From contig NC_091864.1 of assembly GCF_019399895.1 (NCBI RefSeq), forward strand, positions 1,528,001 through 1,592,000: a stretch of 64,000 nt of DNA. Direction: 5' to 3'. Made by a program: the position numbers and the translations under genes. Source of the DNA: Cardiocondyla obscurior (taxonomy: Eukaryota > Arthropoda > Insecta > Hymenoptera > Formicidae). Shown one piece after another: positions 13,077 through 24,136 of this stretch (position 1 is its first letter; the number at the start of each line of letters is the position of its first letter). Below the pieces are notes generated by a model. That model was given only the letters and a program-made list of their open reading frames with translations, had not been told where the DNA came from and did not search any database.

Positions 13077-13285
13077 CCTCCGTGTACCGTGGCGCGCGCT
13101 TGCGACGGCCTCGACGCACTCCCGCGTGTGTGAGAGCTGCGGCCTGATACCTTGCGTGTACCGCCGGGCAGCCGGCCGGGCGACCGAAGGTTTGACGGCG
13201 TGCCGTGTTACACGCGACGCAAAACGCGTGCGAACGCAGCATGCCGAGTATTTGAATTTAGAACTCGCAGATTTGTATATACATA
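13077..13285. repeat. Fixed-end dispersed repeat, copy 1
   Basis: Matches 23531-23785 from CCTCCGTGTACCGTGG onward and 32356-32535 over its right part. All three copies end at GATTTGTATATACATA immediately before a MITE terminus. This copy lacks about 47 bases that follow ACACGCGAC in the other two, a deletion at short homology (GC before AAAACG). Frames on either strand give CGLIPCVYRRAAG (plus) or RRGRRKRAPRYTE (minus), but I assign no protein family. Staggered starts with a common end resemble 5'-truncated retroposed copies; this is inference. Confidence 0.85.
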
Positions 13286-13637
13286 CAGGGTGTCTCAGCC
13301 CATGTGTAAAATCCTCTACAGATAGGTAGGTCTTAGGGAGATAAATAAAAAATTTCTTTAACATTTTGTAAAATTCTCAACCGTTATTGAGAAAAAAATT
13401 AATTTGTCTAGCGCAAGAGCGACAAGGAAGCTGCGGGCGAGTGAGCGCGACAGGCGATTGGCGCCGTCGCCTATCGCGCTCACTCACCTATAGCTTCCTT
13501 GTCCTCTTGCGCTAGACAAATTAATTTTTTTTTCAATAAGTATTGAAAATTTTTCAAAATGTTAAAGAACTTTTTTATTTATCTCCCTAAGACCTACCTA
13601 TCTGTATAGGATTTTACACATGGGCTGAGACACCCTG
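13286..13637. mobile_element. Foldback MITE, subfamily A, full length
   Basis: Complete palindromic element of 352 bases with ends CAGGGTGTCTCAGCCCATG and its complement, flanked by TA on both sides (13284-13285 and 13638-13639). The arms include AGATAGGTAGGTCTTAGGG. The inner stem contains GCGACAAGGAAGCTGCGGG, and the apex is at 13445-13479. There is no transposase ORF. It sits directly at the right end of the fixed-end repeat. Confidence 0.95.
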
Positions 13638-14961
13638 TATGTTGTACGCGTCGCTGAAATTCGGGGGAGGAGAGAGAGAAAAAGGGGGAAAGCGTAAAAT
13701 ATAATCCGTAGAATAAAATATGAAAAGGATAATACCCGCGTGGCGTGGGTACATTTTGAAATAATGAAATCTCACTGCGTCGCGGCTCGTTTTCGTTACA
13801 ACAACAGGCGGGGGTCGCGTTTTTTTTTTCCAGCCTTCACTCGTTGTTCGCGGGAAGAAACGATACTTTTCGGTTGCTTGCTGGCGCGTCTCGGACAAGG
13901 GCACTCTTTCCTAACGTCGGGAATATATTGTAATCTTCGCTTTGCACGACGAGTCCCGGCGGCTATCAGAAAAATTTTACGCTCCTCGAGCTACGCGCGT
14001 GAATATTTCACAAGCAGTACTAGTCGACTTTATCGCTGGGGCTTAATGGCTCATCGTCGCCGCCGAAAATAGTACGTGTCGGTCGTTCGAAACGGTATTG
14101 TCCGCGAAACGATCGAGCAGGTCACTTCGAGAGCCCTTTTATACCGCATTGTACGATCACCGACGGGACTAGAAGAAGAGAAGCCGATCGAGGCTTCTGG
14201 CGCGAATCGGCCGAGCTGATTTTCCTTTTCCGAACGCGACGCAGAGAATTGTCGGAACGGAGATGGCGAAGGGTAAAGGCGGAACGGGCATGTCGGGGAA
14301 AGAAAAAGGATTATCCCGTGTAAAATCGTCGCCGGTGACTTTTTCATCGCTCGCGAAACAGCCGCAAACAAGTCAACTAGTTCCTTCCTTTCTCCTTTCA
14401 CCGTCCGGTAATTCCGCCGGGCGAGATTTTCCGGTAGTATAAGCCAGTTCGCTCTATCGCCAGACAAAGAAGCCGTCAATGGCGGATTATTCAATTATTC
14501 AAAATAATGAAGCCGAATTATTCAAAATAATTACAATTTTATACGAGATTTTCCTCGGAAAAAATCCAGCACAGGCTGAATAATTTTTAACTTTGGTACA
14601 AAATATCACCTCTAATTATTTTTATTCGCCCTCTTGTTTAAAAATTATCTGGTCTTGCACATTTTTAGGAAAAGGGGGAGGGCGAGCTTTAAGCACTTTT
14701 ACCGCGGACTGTTCGTTCCGCGGAACGTTCAAAAGCTCCCAACAGCAGGGCGAAAGCTGGATCGAAATAAATGGCAGAGTCCGCAATAAAACCAAGTAAA
14801 TCGCCGGGTGCATACCGGTACCTTTTTCGCTACAAGATACGAGGATTCGTTCGTAAATTTTTACTTCTCGCGCTTTTCGATTAAAATTGATTTTTCAGGC
14901 AAAAAGAACGGCGAAGGGAGTGCACTATCGCTTTTTTAAAAGTTATATTCCGATAAATATT

Positions 14962-14999
14962 GTATTTGAATTTAGAACTCGCAGATTTGTATATTCATA
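14962..14999. repeat. Short terminal fragment of the fixed-end repeat, without MITE
   Basis: GTATTTGAATTTAGAACTCG continues into GCAGATTTGTATATTCATA, matching the last 38 bases of the repeats ending at 13285, 23785 and 32535. No CAGGGTGTC element follows. It shows that the repeat's right end can exist without the MITE, consistent with a separate repeat family. Confidence 0.8.
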
Positions 15000-15742
15000 G
15001 TATAAGTAAGCTGATAAGTAATTAACAAATATTAACGGGATTAAATACAGAAGCATGAAAGAATTGACTGAGAAAATATACTCCGTTAAAATTCCAACGC
15101 TGCAGCTTTGAAACGCCCCAAAGATGCATCACGCCATGCATTTATTCATGAAATATTCGGCCCTAATACAAGTATACTTCGCATTCATGTGACAAATTTT
15201 ACTATCATTAAAGCGGTTCCAGACAATGCATTCCAAACAAGTCCAGCAAAACGTGTAAAACGGATATGCAAAACATACGGACGTTGATGGAATAATAATA
15301 TGTGATAATGGCATGTTTAATTGATTTTGTGACACAAATGCGATATATATCCGTTGTATCGCCACATTATTATTAATTTATTATACAGGGTAATAAAACG
15401 TACGTTTGTAACAGGTACGTAACGCGTACAGAATTTGTATATCCGAAGGGTGAAACAATGGATGTGCGTCTTATATTGAAATCATTATTATTGTAGCCAC
15501 GTGTTGCGTCATCGTCTAACAAAGCTCCGGAGAGAGGACTAAAGAGCCGACCGATATCATTCCGAACACGTCCGGATCTGCAAACGTTGCATTTCGATTT
15601 TCATTTCCGAGGGAAAAAAATACATCGATTGTTTGCTTATCTATCTGTCGGCCGACTGCTCGCAAATAGCTCACGCGTGTATCGCGAGAACATTTTTCAG
15701 AAATGTATTTGTTAGCGCATCGACAATGTTTGCGAACGAAAA

Positions 15743-15749
<7 letters not shown>

Positions 15750-15773
<24 letters not shown>
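15750..15773. repeat. Poly-A tract
   Basis: About 24 consecutive A residues. It may be a microsatellite or an old retroposon tail. No flanking duplication is visible. Confidence 0.9.
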
Positions 15774-18361
15774 TGGTGTCAACGTTTTGCGCTAACAAGT
15801 CCAGATGAAGATAAATATTAGAAAGATTCCGGGTCCGTCGATGCTTCTTTTTCAGTGTCTCACATCGGCTGTGTGCGTGAGCGGCTCTTTTAACTCCACT
15901 AACGTTCGCTCTGCGCGAATATATTGCGGTTATCTCGCGAATTGCCGCTGTTCATCGGCGGCTGGGTCACGGTATCTCGCCTCTTCTTAGACACCGCGAC
16001 TTACACCCCGTCTATTATATGCCCCGCTTTTTATATTTCGCATTGTACTCCCGACGTAATTTACCGTAACGGCGCACCCTCCCCTTCTTCACCGCGGTGT
16101 TTTATATCGCGCCGACCTTTTCGCCGTCCTCCTTTTGTCGTCTCGATTTCGCGTCTCGTCGCCGACCGGGTGGCTGATTACGGGTCGTAGCTCTCCGCGG
16201 TGCTTAAGTAGGCGCTTTTGCACGCGAAACGAAACATGGGGTTTTGTAAATTGGAAGGGGGCTCGAGAAAGAATTATGTACATCCACGCCGCGAACCAAC
16301 GAACGGAATGATTATTTTTATATTTAATAAGAATAATTGAAAAATATTTGTGTCATGACGCAGTATTTTCTCCCCTTTGTAAGATAAAATAATAAATGTA
16401 TGACGCAATATGCAGAAATGCAAGATTAAAGAGAGGCAATTTGTTTTCACAAATTGCAGGTTTTCAATCTTTGAGTAAAAAGCGCGAGGAGAATTTTCCG
16501 TTATCATAAAACAAAGTTAGTCACTATAAGAAGATTATTCCGAGATGAAAGGCGCGAAAAGAATTTTCGTTATCACCGGCGTTTACAAAGCTAGCGTCTA
16601 CAAAGAGAGATTGTATTGAGGAACCTCGTATGTTACGCCACTGTGTCTGTTTGCTCTTAACTCCGAGTCGCTTTTTATTTGTAATTTTCCCAAAGAGCAT
16701 ATAAATTATCCGAGTATAAATTATGAACGGGAATAAATGGACGTTAAGAGAAAATACGGCTTATATATCTCGTAAAAAGCTTCGGTCCGTTTATAAATTT
16801 GATAATTTTCTCATTGCCCTCTGAAAGCCGCAGATTTTCTGGTGGCAATGTCATTTTAAATTCTAATCAAATGGAATTAATAGCGAGGGAAACGCGTACG
16901 CGAGTAGTTTTTCTTTCGGATACCTCGACACATTTATTTTCCTCTCCCCTTGGAACCGAACACTATTTTGTCGCGAATCGGTACCGGCAGATTGGGACTT
17001 TCTTCCCACCCGGTTTTCCCACCCGCGATCCCGTTAGGAGCCGCAGTTACAGAGCGGCAGCGAAATCATTCTGCCGACGGCCGCGCTACTTTTCCGCAAA
17101 CGAACTTTCACCACCGTAAAAAGTAAACCAACCGAACGCTCGTAAAAGTTAAGGAGGTAAGGATTGCGGAGTTTTTCAAGGCCGGCGCGGTTGATCGCGT
17201 ACGTCCAGCGATACAGGATGCTGCGCGTAAAGCGTGCTGCAGAAAGTCCATCCTTTCGAGCTTACATCAAGCCTTGTTCGGCGGAATGATTAATTTTTTA
17301 TTAATTAACGATCGTTTACATCGAAGAAAGTGGTGTTACAGGTGACATCGTTTGTCTTACGTTAAACGCGGCTTGTCAATTAATTTTACATGAGCTGTTC
17401 GAGTCTTTCGACGTCCGCGAATTCATCAGAACCGATCCGCTTATTTTCCAAGCGCGCGCGAGACGTTCTGCGAACGCGGAGGAGCACGAGCCATTTTCCT
17501 TCCCACTTATTTTAATTGATCGATCTCTGCGGGTCCGGAAATCACGTTGTTAAGTCGCCGAACGGGGGCTCGGACTATTGTCCGTTCGATAATCGATGGC
17601 GCGCGTCTCTGCTGCCGAGGTTCTTAACTATCGATAATTAGGCGAGAAGGATGGAGTAATGCGCGGGGGAGGAAAGAGAGAGAAAGGGAGAGAGAGTACC
17701 TCGTAATTTTCCGGCCGGACGGAGATGAAACGCAGATCTTCAGCATCCTTTCTACTTCATAACGACTCCTCCATTATCCGGCTGTCGAGCGCGAGGAGCG
17801 TATTCAGGAGTGACTTGTACTATTTTCGAGACGCATGACGATCGGCAGCTCTGCCGCGGAATTAAAGGTAAAAAGAGACGAGAAACGGAAGAAAGCCGGT
17901 GAAAGGGAGAAGAAACGCGAGCGCCCGCGCGCGCTATTGTTTTTGATTCAATTGATCGTTGTAAAATGCGCGGAAATCAACATTTTTATCAGTCAGAAGA
18001 GTCGGATTTTTCACTAGAAAAATGCATTGCTCTGTTGTGAATGCATGTAATAACCGTGCCATGATTTTATCTTGTAATAGCCCGCCCGAAGAATGGAGAA
18101 TCTAATAATATACAGCGAATATTTTCTTTTCTCTCTCAGCCTATTGTTTTTTGGATAATATATATTACGCTTTTTCCGACATCTCATTCGATTTCATTTT
18201 ACGGTACACGGTTTTCGACTACGCTGCACCGAAGAACTAGTGCGTAGCTTTTTAGGCGCGGCTAATGTCGTCTTTCACCCTTACGATTGCACGAAGGCGC
18301 GTCTGCCTCGACCCTTCGGCCTTTACTCCTCACCATCCTCTTCCTGGAAAGTCTGGATTAG

Positions 18362-18447
18362 CCCCTTTCTCCCTTCGCCTCTTTTTTTCCCTTTTTTACT
18401 ATCTTTTTTTCCTTTCTTTTTTTTCCCCCGTTTTTTTTTTTTTTTTT
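18362..18447. repeat. Polypyrimidine tract
   Basis: About 86 bases that are nearly all C and T on the plus strand, ending in a run of about 17 T. Such a tract could form triplex DNA or act as a strong splicing polypyrimidine signal, but no AG-bounded exon follows convincingly. Confidence 0.85.
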
Positions 18448-19651
18448 GTTGACTTCTAACTGCTTTTTCTCGTCGGCTGTTCACCAGCTCGTATTTCTTC
18501 CTCCACCACGGCGGACTCTTTGCCGATCCTCCTCGTTCGATCTACACGCGGCGGCGGAGTTTCGCTTGCGGGGAAAATTTTGTTCTTTGCACTTGAAAAC
18601 TCGTCGATAGTTTCGGGAGGAAGAAAGAAAAGAAACGCGTGCTTAACTTTAACCACGTTGCCTCGCCCACATGCACCGTAATTTTTAACTACACGCGAAA
18701 TCGATGCGGTACGCGAGAACCGCCGACTCTTCGCGCGTTGTCGGGAATGCGTGCTAACGGTTTAGGTCGTACAAGGCGCGATACATTTCGCCGCGAAATT
18801 ACCCGGCGACATTCGCGGGGAATTCATAGTTAAACGGATTTCGAAGGAGGACCCCCGCGCCGTAATTTTATGCGCGGCGTCGTGTGTGCTCGCGCAAATA
18901 TTCACGGCCGCCGCGTCGGCGTTGCACGTGTAGGGGTGCGCGAACAATACGAGGGACCTTCTCGCGAGGTTAATGTACATAACGTTGAAAATGCAGCCCG
19001 GTATAAGCCGCATTGTCCCGCCGGTATTATTGGAGCTAAATGCTGTACGTAACAGGTAACAAACGTACGTTTAATATATTTGAGGTAAGCTTTTGACACG
19101 CGGATCGAATGGCCATCTCTCATTTATCGACAACATACGTATCGCGTTCGCATTTTTGTGAATGCGGAAGATTTGCAGGGAAGATTGCGCCAAAGTTCAC
19201 GTATCTACATGAAACTGTCCTTATCTATTCCAAGCGCGTGACGATACAGAAGGCGTTACAGGAGGCGGAAATCGCGGGTGGATCGTACCCCCGGGAGATC
19301 TCCGGCATAAATTCCGACGTTTCTACTCGATATAAATCACCGAATGACGCGCAGTCGTTTCTCCCTCCGGCAGGGGTTACTTTCCGCTCGGTGTCGAATG
19401 AATCAATTCCTGATGCCGGTATTTTCTCTTGAGAAACGGAAAATGAAATCATTAATAAATCAATCTCCCGGCGAATTGAATGCCGTCAAATGCAAAGAAG
19501 CGCTTTCAAACAAACGAATATCAAAACCGACGCGGATAGTCATTGAAATATTCAAATTGCGAAGTGTTATGAGAGATACCATCGGCGGCATATCAATAGG
19601 AATTGCTGCGCTATTTAAAAATTGCTCGAGTTATGAGAGTATATTTTAATA

Positions 19652-20003
19652 CAGGGTGTCCCATCCCATCTTGACAAACTCTCCGAGTTAGATAGGTTTC
19701 GTGGATACAAGTCAATAAGTTCTATTTTATTTTATACATTTCTCAACCGTAATTGTGAAAATAATTAAAATGTGTAACTTAAGAGCGACAAGGAAGCTGC
19801 GGGCGTGTGAGCGCGACAGACGAATGGCGCCTCGTCTGTCGCGCTCACTCACGCGTAGCTTTCTTGTCGCTTTTGCGCTAGACAAATTAATTTTTTTCTC
19901 AATAACTATCGTGAATTTTGCAAAACGGCAAAGAACTTATTGACTTGTATCCACGAGACCTATCTAACTCTGAGAGTTTGTCAATATGGGGTGGGACACC
20001 CTG
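19652..20003. mobile_element. Foldback MITE, subfamily B, arm configuration 1
   Basis: 352-base palindrome with CAGGGTGTCCCA termini and TA at both flanks (19650-19651, 20004-20005). The left arm reads CATCCCATCTTGAC and CTCCGAG; the right arm, reverse-complemented, reads CACCCCATATTGAC and CTCAGAG. The core, including a spurious 62-codon frame at 19755-19943, appears identical and in the same orientation as in 26207-26558, yet the two arms are exchanged relative to that copy. No transposase is present. Confidence 0.95.
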
Positions 20004-23000
20004 TATATGTTTTTTTATTTTTATTTTTATTCTTTTTTAATTCACCAAATTTTCAGTAATTAATAATAAAAACAGAGATTAAATTAAATCCTAAAACTCG
20101 TATCGGCAGTTTTTTTTTCGAATACGGACTTATGCAGTGGAAGCAAAAAGAAAGCTATTTCGTTCATATGCTCGCAATAAAGCACGCTCGATCAAAGTGC
20201 ATTCTTTAGAAATGAGTGCATGGCCAGTTCGTATCGCGTAAAGTGAATTTTTTTTTTTATTATTATTTTCGCGCGTTCTCACTTGCGCAACAGACGGCGA
20301 TTTAAACTTGGGGTTTTTTTTACACGCACACGCCTCTCGATATCCTCTAATCCTCTTACCGCGTTTAAACTGCAGTACATTTCGCTCGGTACGCCGGTAC
20401 ATCTTCCTTCGGTCGCCGAAATCGCTCAGGCGTGCGTTTCTGTTCGCCGCATTTGTGAGTTATCGAGGAATCGTTTTGCCGATTTCGCTTACACCGAATT
20501 AATTTGCGCGCCGTATCAAGAGGCATCTGCACAGCGCACTCGACGCGGATCTGATATCACCGAAGCTAAAATTCACCACGTCGGCCGACTGATCCCGTGC
20601 GAACGCATTTCGCCGATAAACGCACTCGATAAACAACGCGCGCGCGAATTTTATTTCAATCACAGACAGAATCGCTCGAAACCCGCTGATAATCGAGTCG
20701 ATATTCATTGCGGAGGGTGGCGCAAGGCTTCCAAATTGCTGCAACAGATCTCGAGGGGCGTCGCGATTTGACCGGTCGTTATTTTGCGAGGAGCACACGA
20801 AACATTTTTTAAGAATAATTGGAATTGTATAAAGAATTTTCATTCACGAATAATCTTTCTGAAACCCCCGTCTCTCTCCGGGAATTTTCCGTCCCTAAAA
20901 TATTTCCTCGGAACATCACCTATAAACTCGAACATCGATCTCTATAAATATAGTTTTACATTCGTCCCTTATATCTGCATAAATGAGCGCGCGGCGTTCG
21001 AAGGTTATATGAATAGAGGAACTATATAAAAAGAAGTTGCTGGCACGGGAAGATTTTTCTTGCGCAGTCGCGTTTTGCAATCGTTTCCGTTCCGGGGAGG
21101 ACGGGAATTCCGGTCCAGGCAGTAGTCGCGAACAAGTGGGAAAAAAAAAAAAGAAAAAAAAGAGAGAGAGAAAAGAGAAGAACTCGGCCCCTCGCGAGAA
21201 CGCGCTGACTTTATGGATTGTAAAAGGTCTTACGAGGTGCTTTATACGTGCTACGCAACTGCCCGAGCGTGTCCTTCAAGCACGGGCCGATATCTTTACG
21301 CGAATCTTGGATCTCTCAGGTGTTCTCCCTTTTCGCCCCCGCGGCCGCGGAGATTTAAATCGCGCCGAACTTTTTGACGACCCAGTAAAGATTCCTCCCA
21401 CGAGGGCAGTTTGTCGTACCGGCACTGTCGCCCTCTCCGATCCGGTTCGTACATTCTCGTATCCTCGTGGGTCGACACCGGCGCGTCTCCTCCCCCGGAT
21501 TTCCTTCTGTCCGCTCCGGTGACTTCGGCCGGCAGATTTTTTTTTTTTTTCTCGTACGTCTCCAACAAAAATCTGCCCGTACCTTTTATTAAATCGTAAG
21601 TTCAAGCGGGTCGTTCTAGAATTCTAGATCATAGCTGCTTAATCTGTTCGGAACTTTAAACTTTTTTAAGGCGCGCGAGGTAAACGAAGAAAAGTGGACT
21701 GGAAAGTATAATACTGTTACTTTGCGTTCTCTTTAATTTTGTTAAGAAATAGATAGCTCTCTAGTCTGGCGGAAGATATGATTAGAAGTTTCGAATGTGG
21801 CAGTGGTAAAACCGATAACGTCAATAATGTCGGATAATTTAATATCGGAACTTCGCAATGAGAGTTTAATAGTGTGGCGGATCGGATCGAATATATAAAA
21901 TTTATAAACGCCCATGACTTGAGGAAGCAATCTTAGCGGTGGAGAAAAAAAAAAAAAATTCCCCCGAGAAAAGGATACCGTATCGATATAGCGTTGTAAC
22001 AAAGTTCTTTATCCATAAAATATTAACGTGCGTATTAAATATAAAATATGAAACACTAAAGCAACGATGATCGTGAATGTCTGTATAAATTTCGAGCAAG
22101 AGCGCTTTTAATGCTTTGAATTTTTTTTTCGCAGTTAACAATTAAAGCGTGCGAATGACATAAACACAAAAGATTGAAAACGGCAATGCGGAAAAGTTCC
22201 TTTATAATACAAAGAGTGCGGAGTTAAATATCATTAAAATTAATTGACCAACTAATTAAATGCATTTCCCGGCGATCTTTTAATCTACCGGTTATCTCTC
22301 GTTTTTTTTATTTTCAATACGCCACCGTTGAAAAGCTCGCCGCCGCTAATTTAATTAAAATGTTTTTATTATAATGTAAAATATTCAAAAAGTTTCGATC
22401 GGGACTATATTATTAATCAGATGCGTACGAGACGGGATGAATTTTAACAAACACGGAGAAAACTTTATGCGCTCATCCTTGCTGTAAATAACGCGTAGCC
22501 GGGGCGAGCTTCGGTTGCAGGATCAAAATTACGATGGAAAAGTTTCTAGCCGATGTTGAAGGAGAAAGCCGGTCGTTCTCCGACGTTCTGTTTTTTCCGC
22601 ATTTTTTCCGTTTGCACCGTAAAACAAATGTAGCCCGTGCTTTTCCAGCAACCTGCGGCCCCTTCCCAATGCGCCGGTAAAAGATAACAGCGGCCGAAAT
22701 TTTGATTCGCCCGCGTTTTATGACTTAGAAAATCTCGCCCGCGAAACGCGAGGAGGAACGATCCCGCGGCCGGAAACGTCGCTATTTAGAATTGACGAAA
22801 ACGTTCGCGCCGGTCCGGGCGCGACTATTAATCGAGAAATTGCGGAGGGTTACGATTTGTTTCGAATAATATCGCGCCGTTTTTAAGCGATATTCAGCCG
22901 GCGGTATAACGCGATACGATAGTATAATATCGACAAGCTAATGGCTGTGCTCACAAGAGACTTCCAGGTTCGCCTTCCGCCCTCCGTTTCCCTCCGCCTT

Positions 23001-23530
23001 CCGCCCCTCCGGCTTCTTCGGGGTTCGCGGAAAGTCTTCCTTCCCTTCCCCGTTCGATATTCCCGATCGTCTTGTAGGAGTATAGATCCGCCGATATCCG
23101 CTATTGTTGCCGCAAGCCATTTGTCCCGTGAAATATGCACGCGACGCAAATGCTGCGCGTGTCCCATCGGGCAGATCAAGAAATGGCAGAAATCAAAATA
23201 TCGAGGTACGCCGGAAGGCTTCGGGGTAATATCACCGCCGCCTCGCCCCCGTGATTTCCGTCCGGACGTTTCCTTACCTTATTCCGTTCCGCGAATCATT
23301 TCCGTGTGACGACAGTTTGCCGTATAAAAGAAATACGTATAAAAGGAAAGCCGTGAACGTCGCGAAGAAATTTCGCCGCGCACGGCAGCTCGTGAATCTG
23401 AGAGGTCCGAGCGAAATCCTCTGCTGCGGGACTTCCAGAACGTATCGGCACAAGAATATACCGTAAAAAAAATAAATATACCGTACGACCAACAGCGGGC
23501 CAGGACCGGTGACGGCGCTAGGTCCGTAAG
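20004..23530. other. Non-coding sequence, no gene recognised
   Basis: An open frame of 162 codons at 20283-20771 overlaps an antisense frame at 20499-20843 and lacks any recognisable domain. An A/G-rich simple repeat lies at 21140-21180, T runs near 21537-21551, and GC-rich sequence at 22660-23470. No transposon ends are seen. Confidence 0.5.
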
Positions 23531-23785
23531 CCTCCGTGTACCGTGGCGCGCGCTTGCGACGGCCTCGACGCACTCCCGCGTGTGTGAGAGCTGCGGCCTG
23601 ATACCTTGCGTGTACCGCCGGGCAGCCGGCCGGGCGACCGAGGGTTTGACGGCGTGCCGTGTTACACGCGACGCGTCAGACACCGCAACCTTTATCGTAT
23701 CTCGAATGCGCTTTGTATTGCAAAACGCTGCGAACGCAGCATGCCGAGTATTTGAATTTAGAACTCGCAGATTTGTATATACATA
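23531..23785. repeat. Fixed-end dispersed repeat, copy 2 (longest)
   Basis: 255 bases, the longest version of this repeat in the window. It starts at CCTCCGTGTACCGTGG, as copy 1 does, and ends at TTTGTATATACATA before the MITE. It contains the GTCAGACACCGCAACC to TTTGTATTG stretch deleted from copy 1 and kept in copy 3. Its open frame on the plus strand runs on into the MITE, so that frame is not evidence of a gene. Confidence 0.85.
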
Positions 23786-24136
23786 CAGGGTGTCTCAGCC
23801 CATGTGTAAAATCCTATACAGATAGGTAGGTCTTAGGGAAATAAATAAAAAAGTTATTTAACATTTTGTAAAATTCTCAATTGTTATTGAGAAAAAAATT
23901 AATTTGTCTGCGCAAGAGCGACAAGGAAGCTGCGGGCAAGTGAGTGCGACAGGCGATTGGCGCCGTCGCCTATCGCGCTCACTCACCTATAGCTTCCTTG
24001 TCCTCTTGTGCTAGACAAATTAATTTTTTTTTCAATAAGTATTGAAAATTTTTCAAAACGTTAAAGAACTTTTTTATTTATCTTTTTAAGACCTACCTAT
24101 CTGTATAGGATTTTACACATGGGCTGAGACACCCTG
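23786..24136. mobile_element. Foldback MITE, subfamily A, full length
   Basis: 351-base palindrome with TA at both flanks (23784-23785, 24137-24138). It is very similar to 13286-13637, with the same apex orientation (GCGACAGGCGATTGGCGCC in the left half). Small changes include loss of the A in GTCTAGCGC on the left stem. It has the same upstream neighbour as the copy at 13286, showing that repeat and MITE were copied together or that the MITE targets this point. Confidence 0.95.

Larger units (their letters stand above)
13638..19651. other. Non-coding sequence, no gene recognised
   Basis: Contains short overlapping open frames only. Simple sequences are a run of about 24 A at 15750-15773, a GA-rich patch at 17669-17698 and a long pyrimidine tract at 18362-18447. 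A 38-bp fragment of the fixed-end repeat lies at 14962-14999. A lone TATACAGGGT word near 15384 resembles a MITE end but has no partner nearby. Confidence 0.5.

Noticed and set aside
20283..20771. 162-codon plus-strand frame
   Set aside because: No family recognised, and an antisense frame overlaps its 3' half. Evidence is too weak to call a gene.
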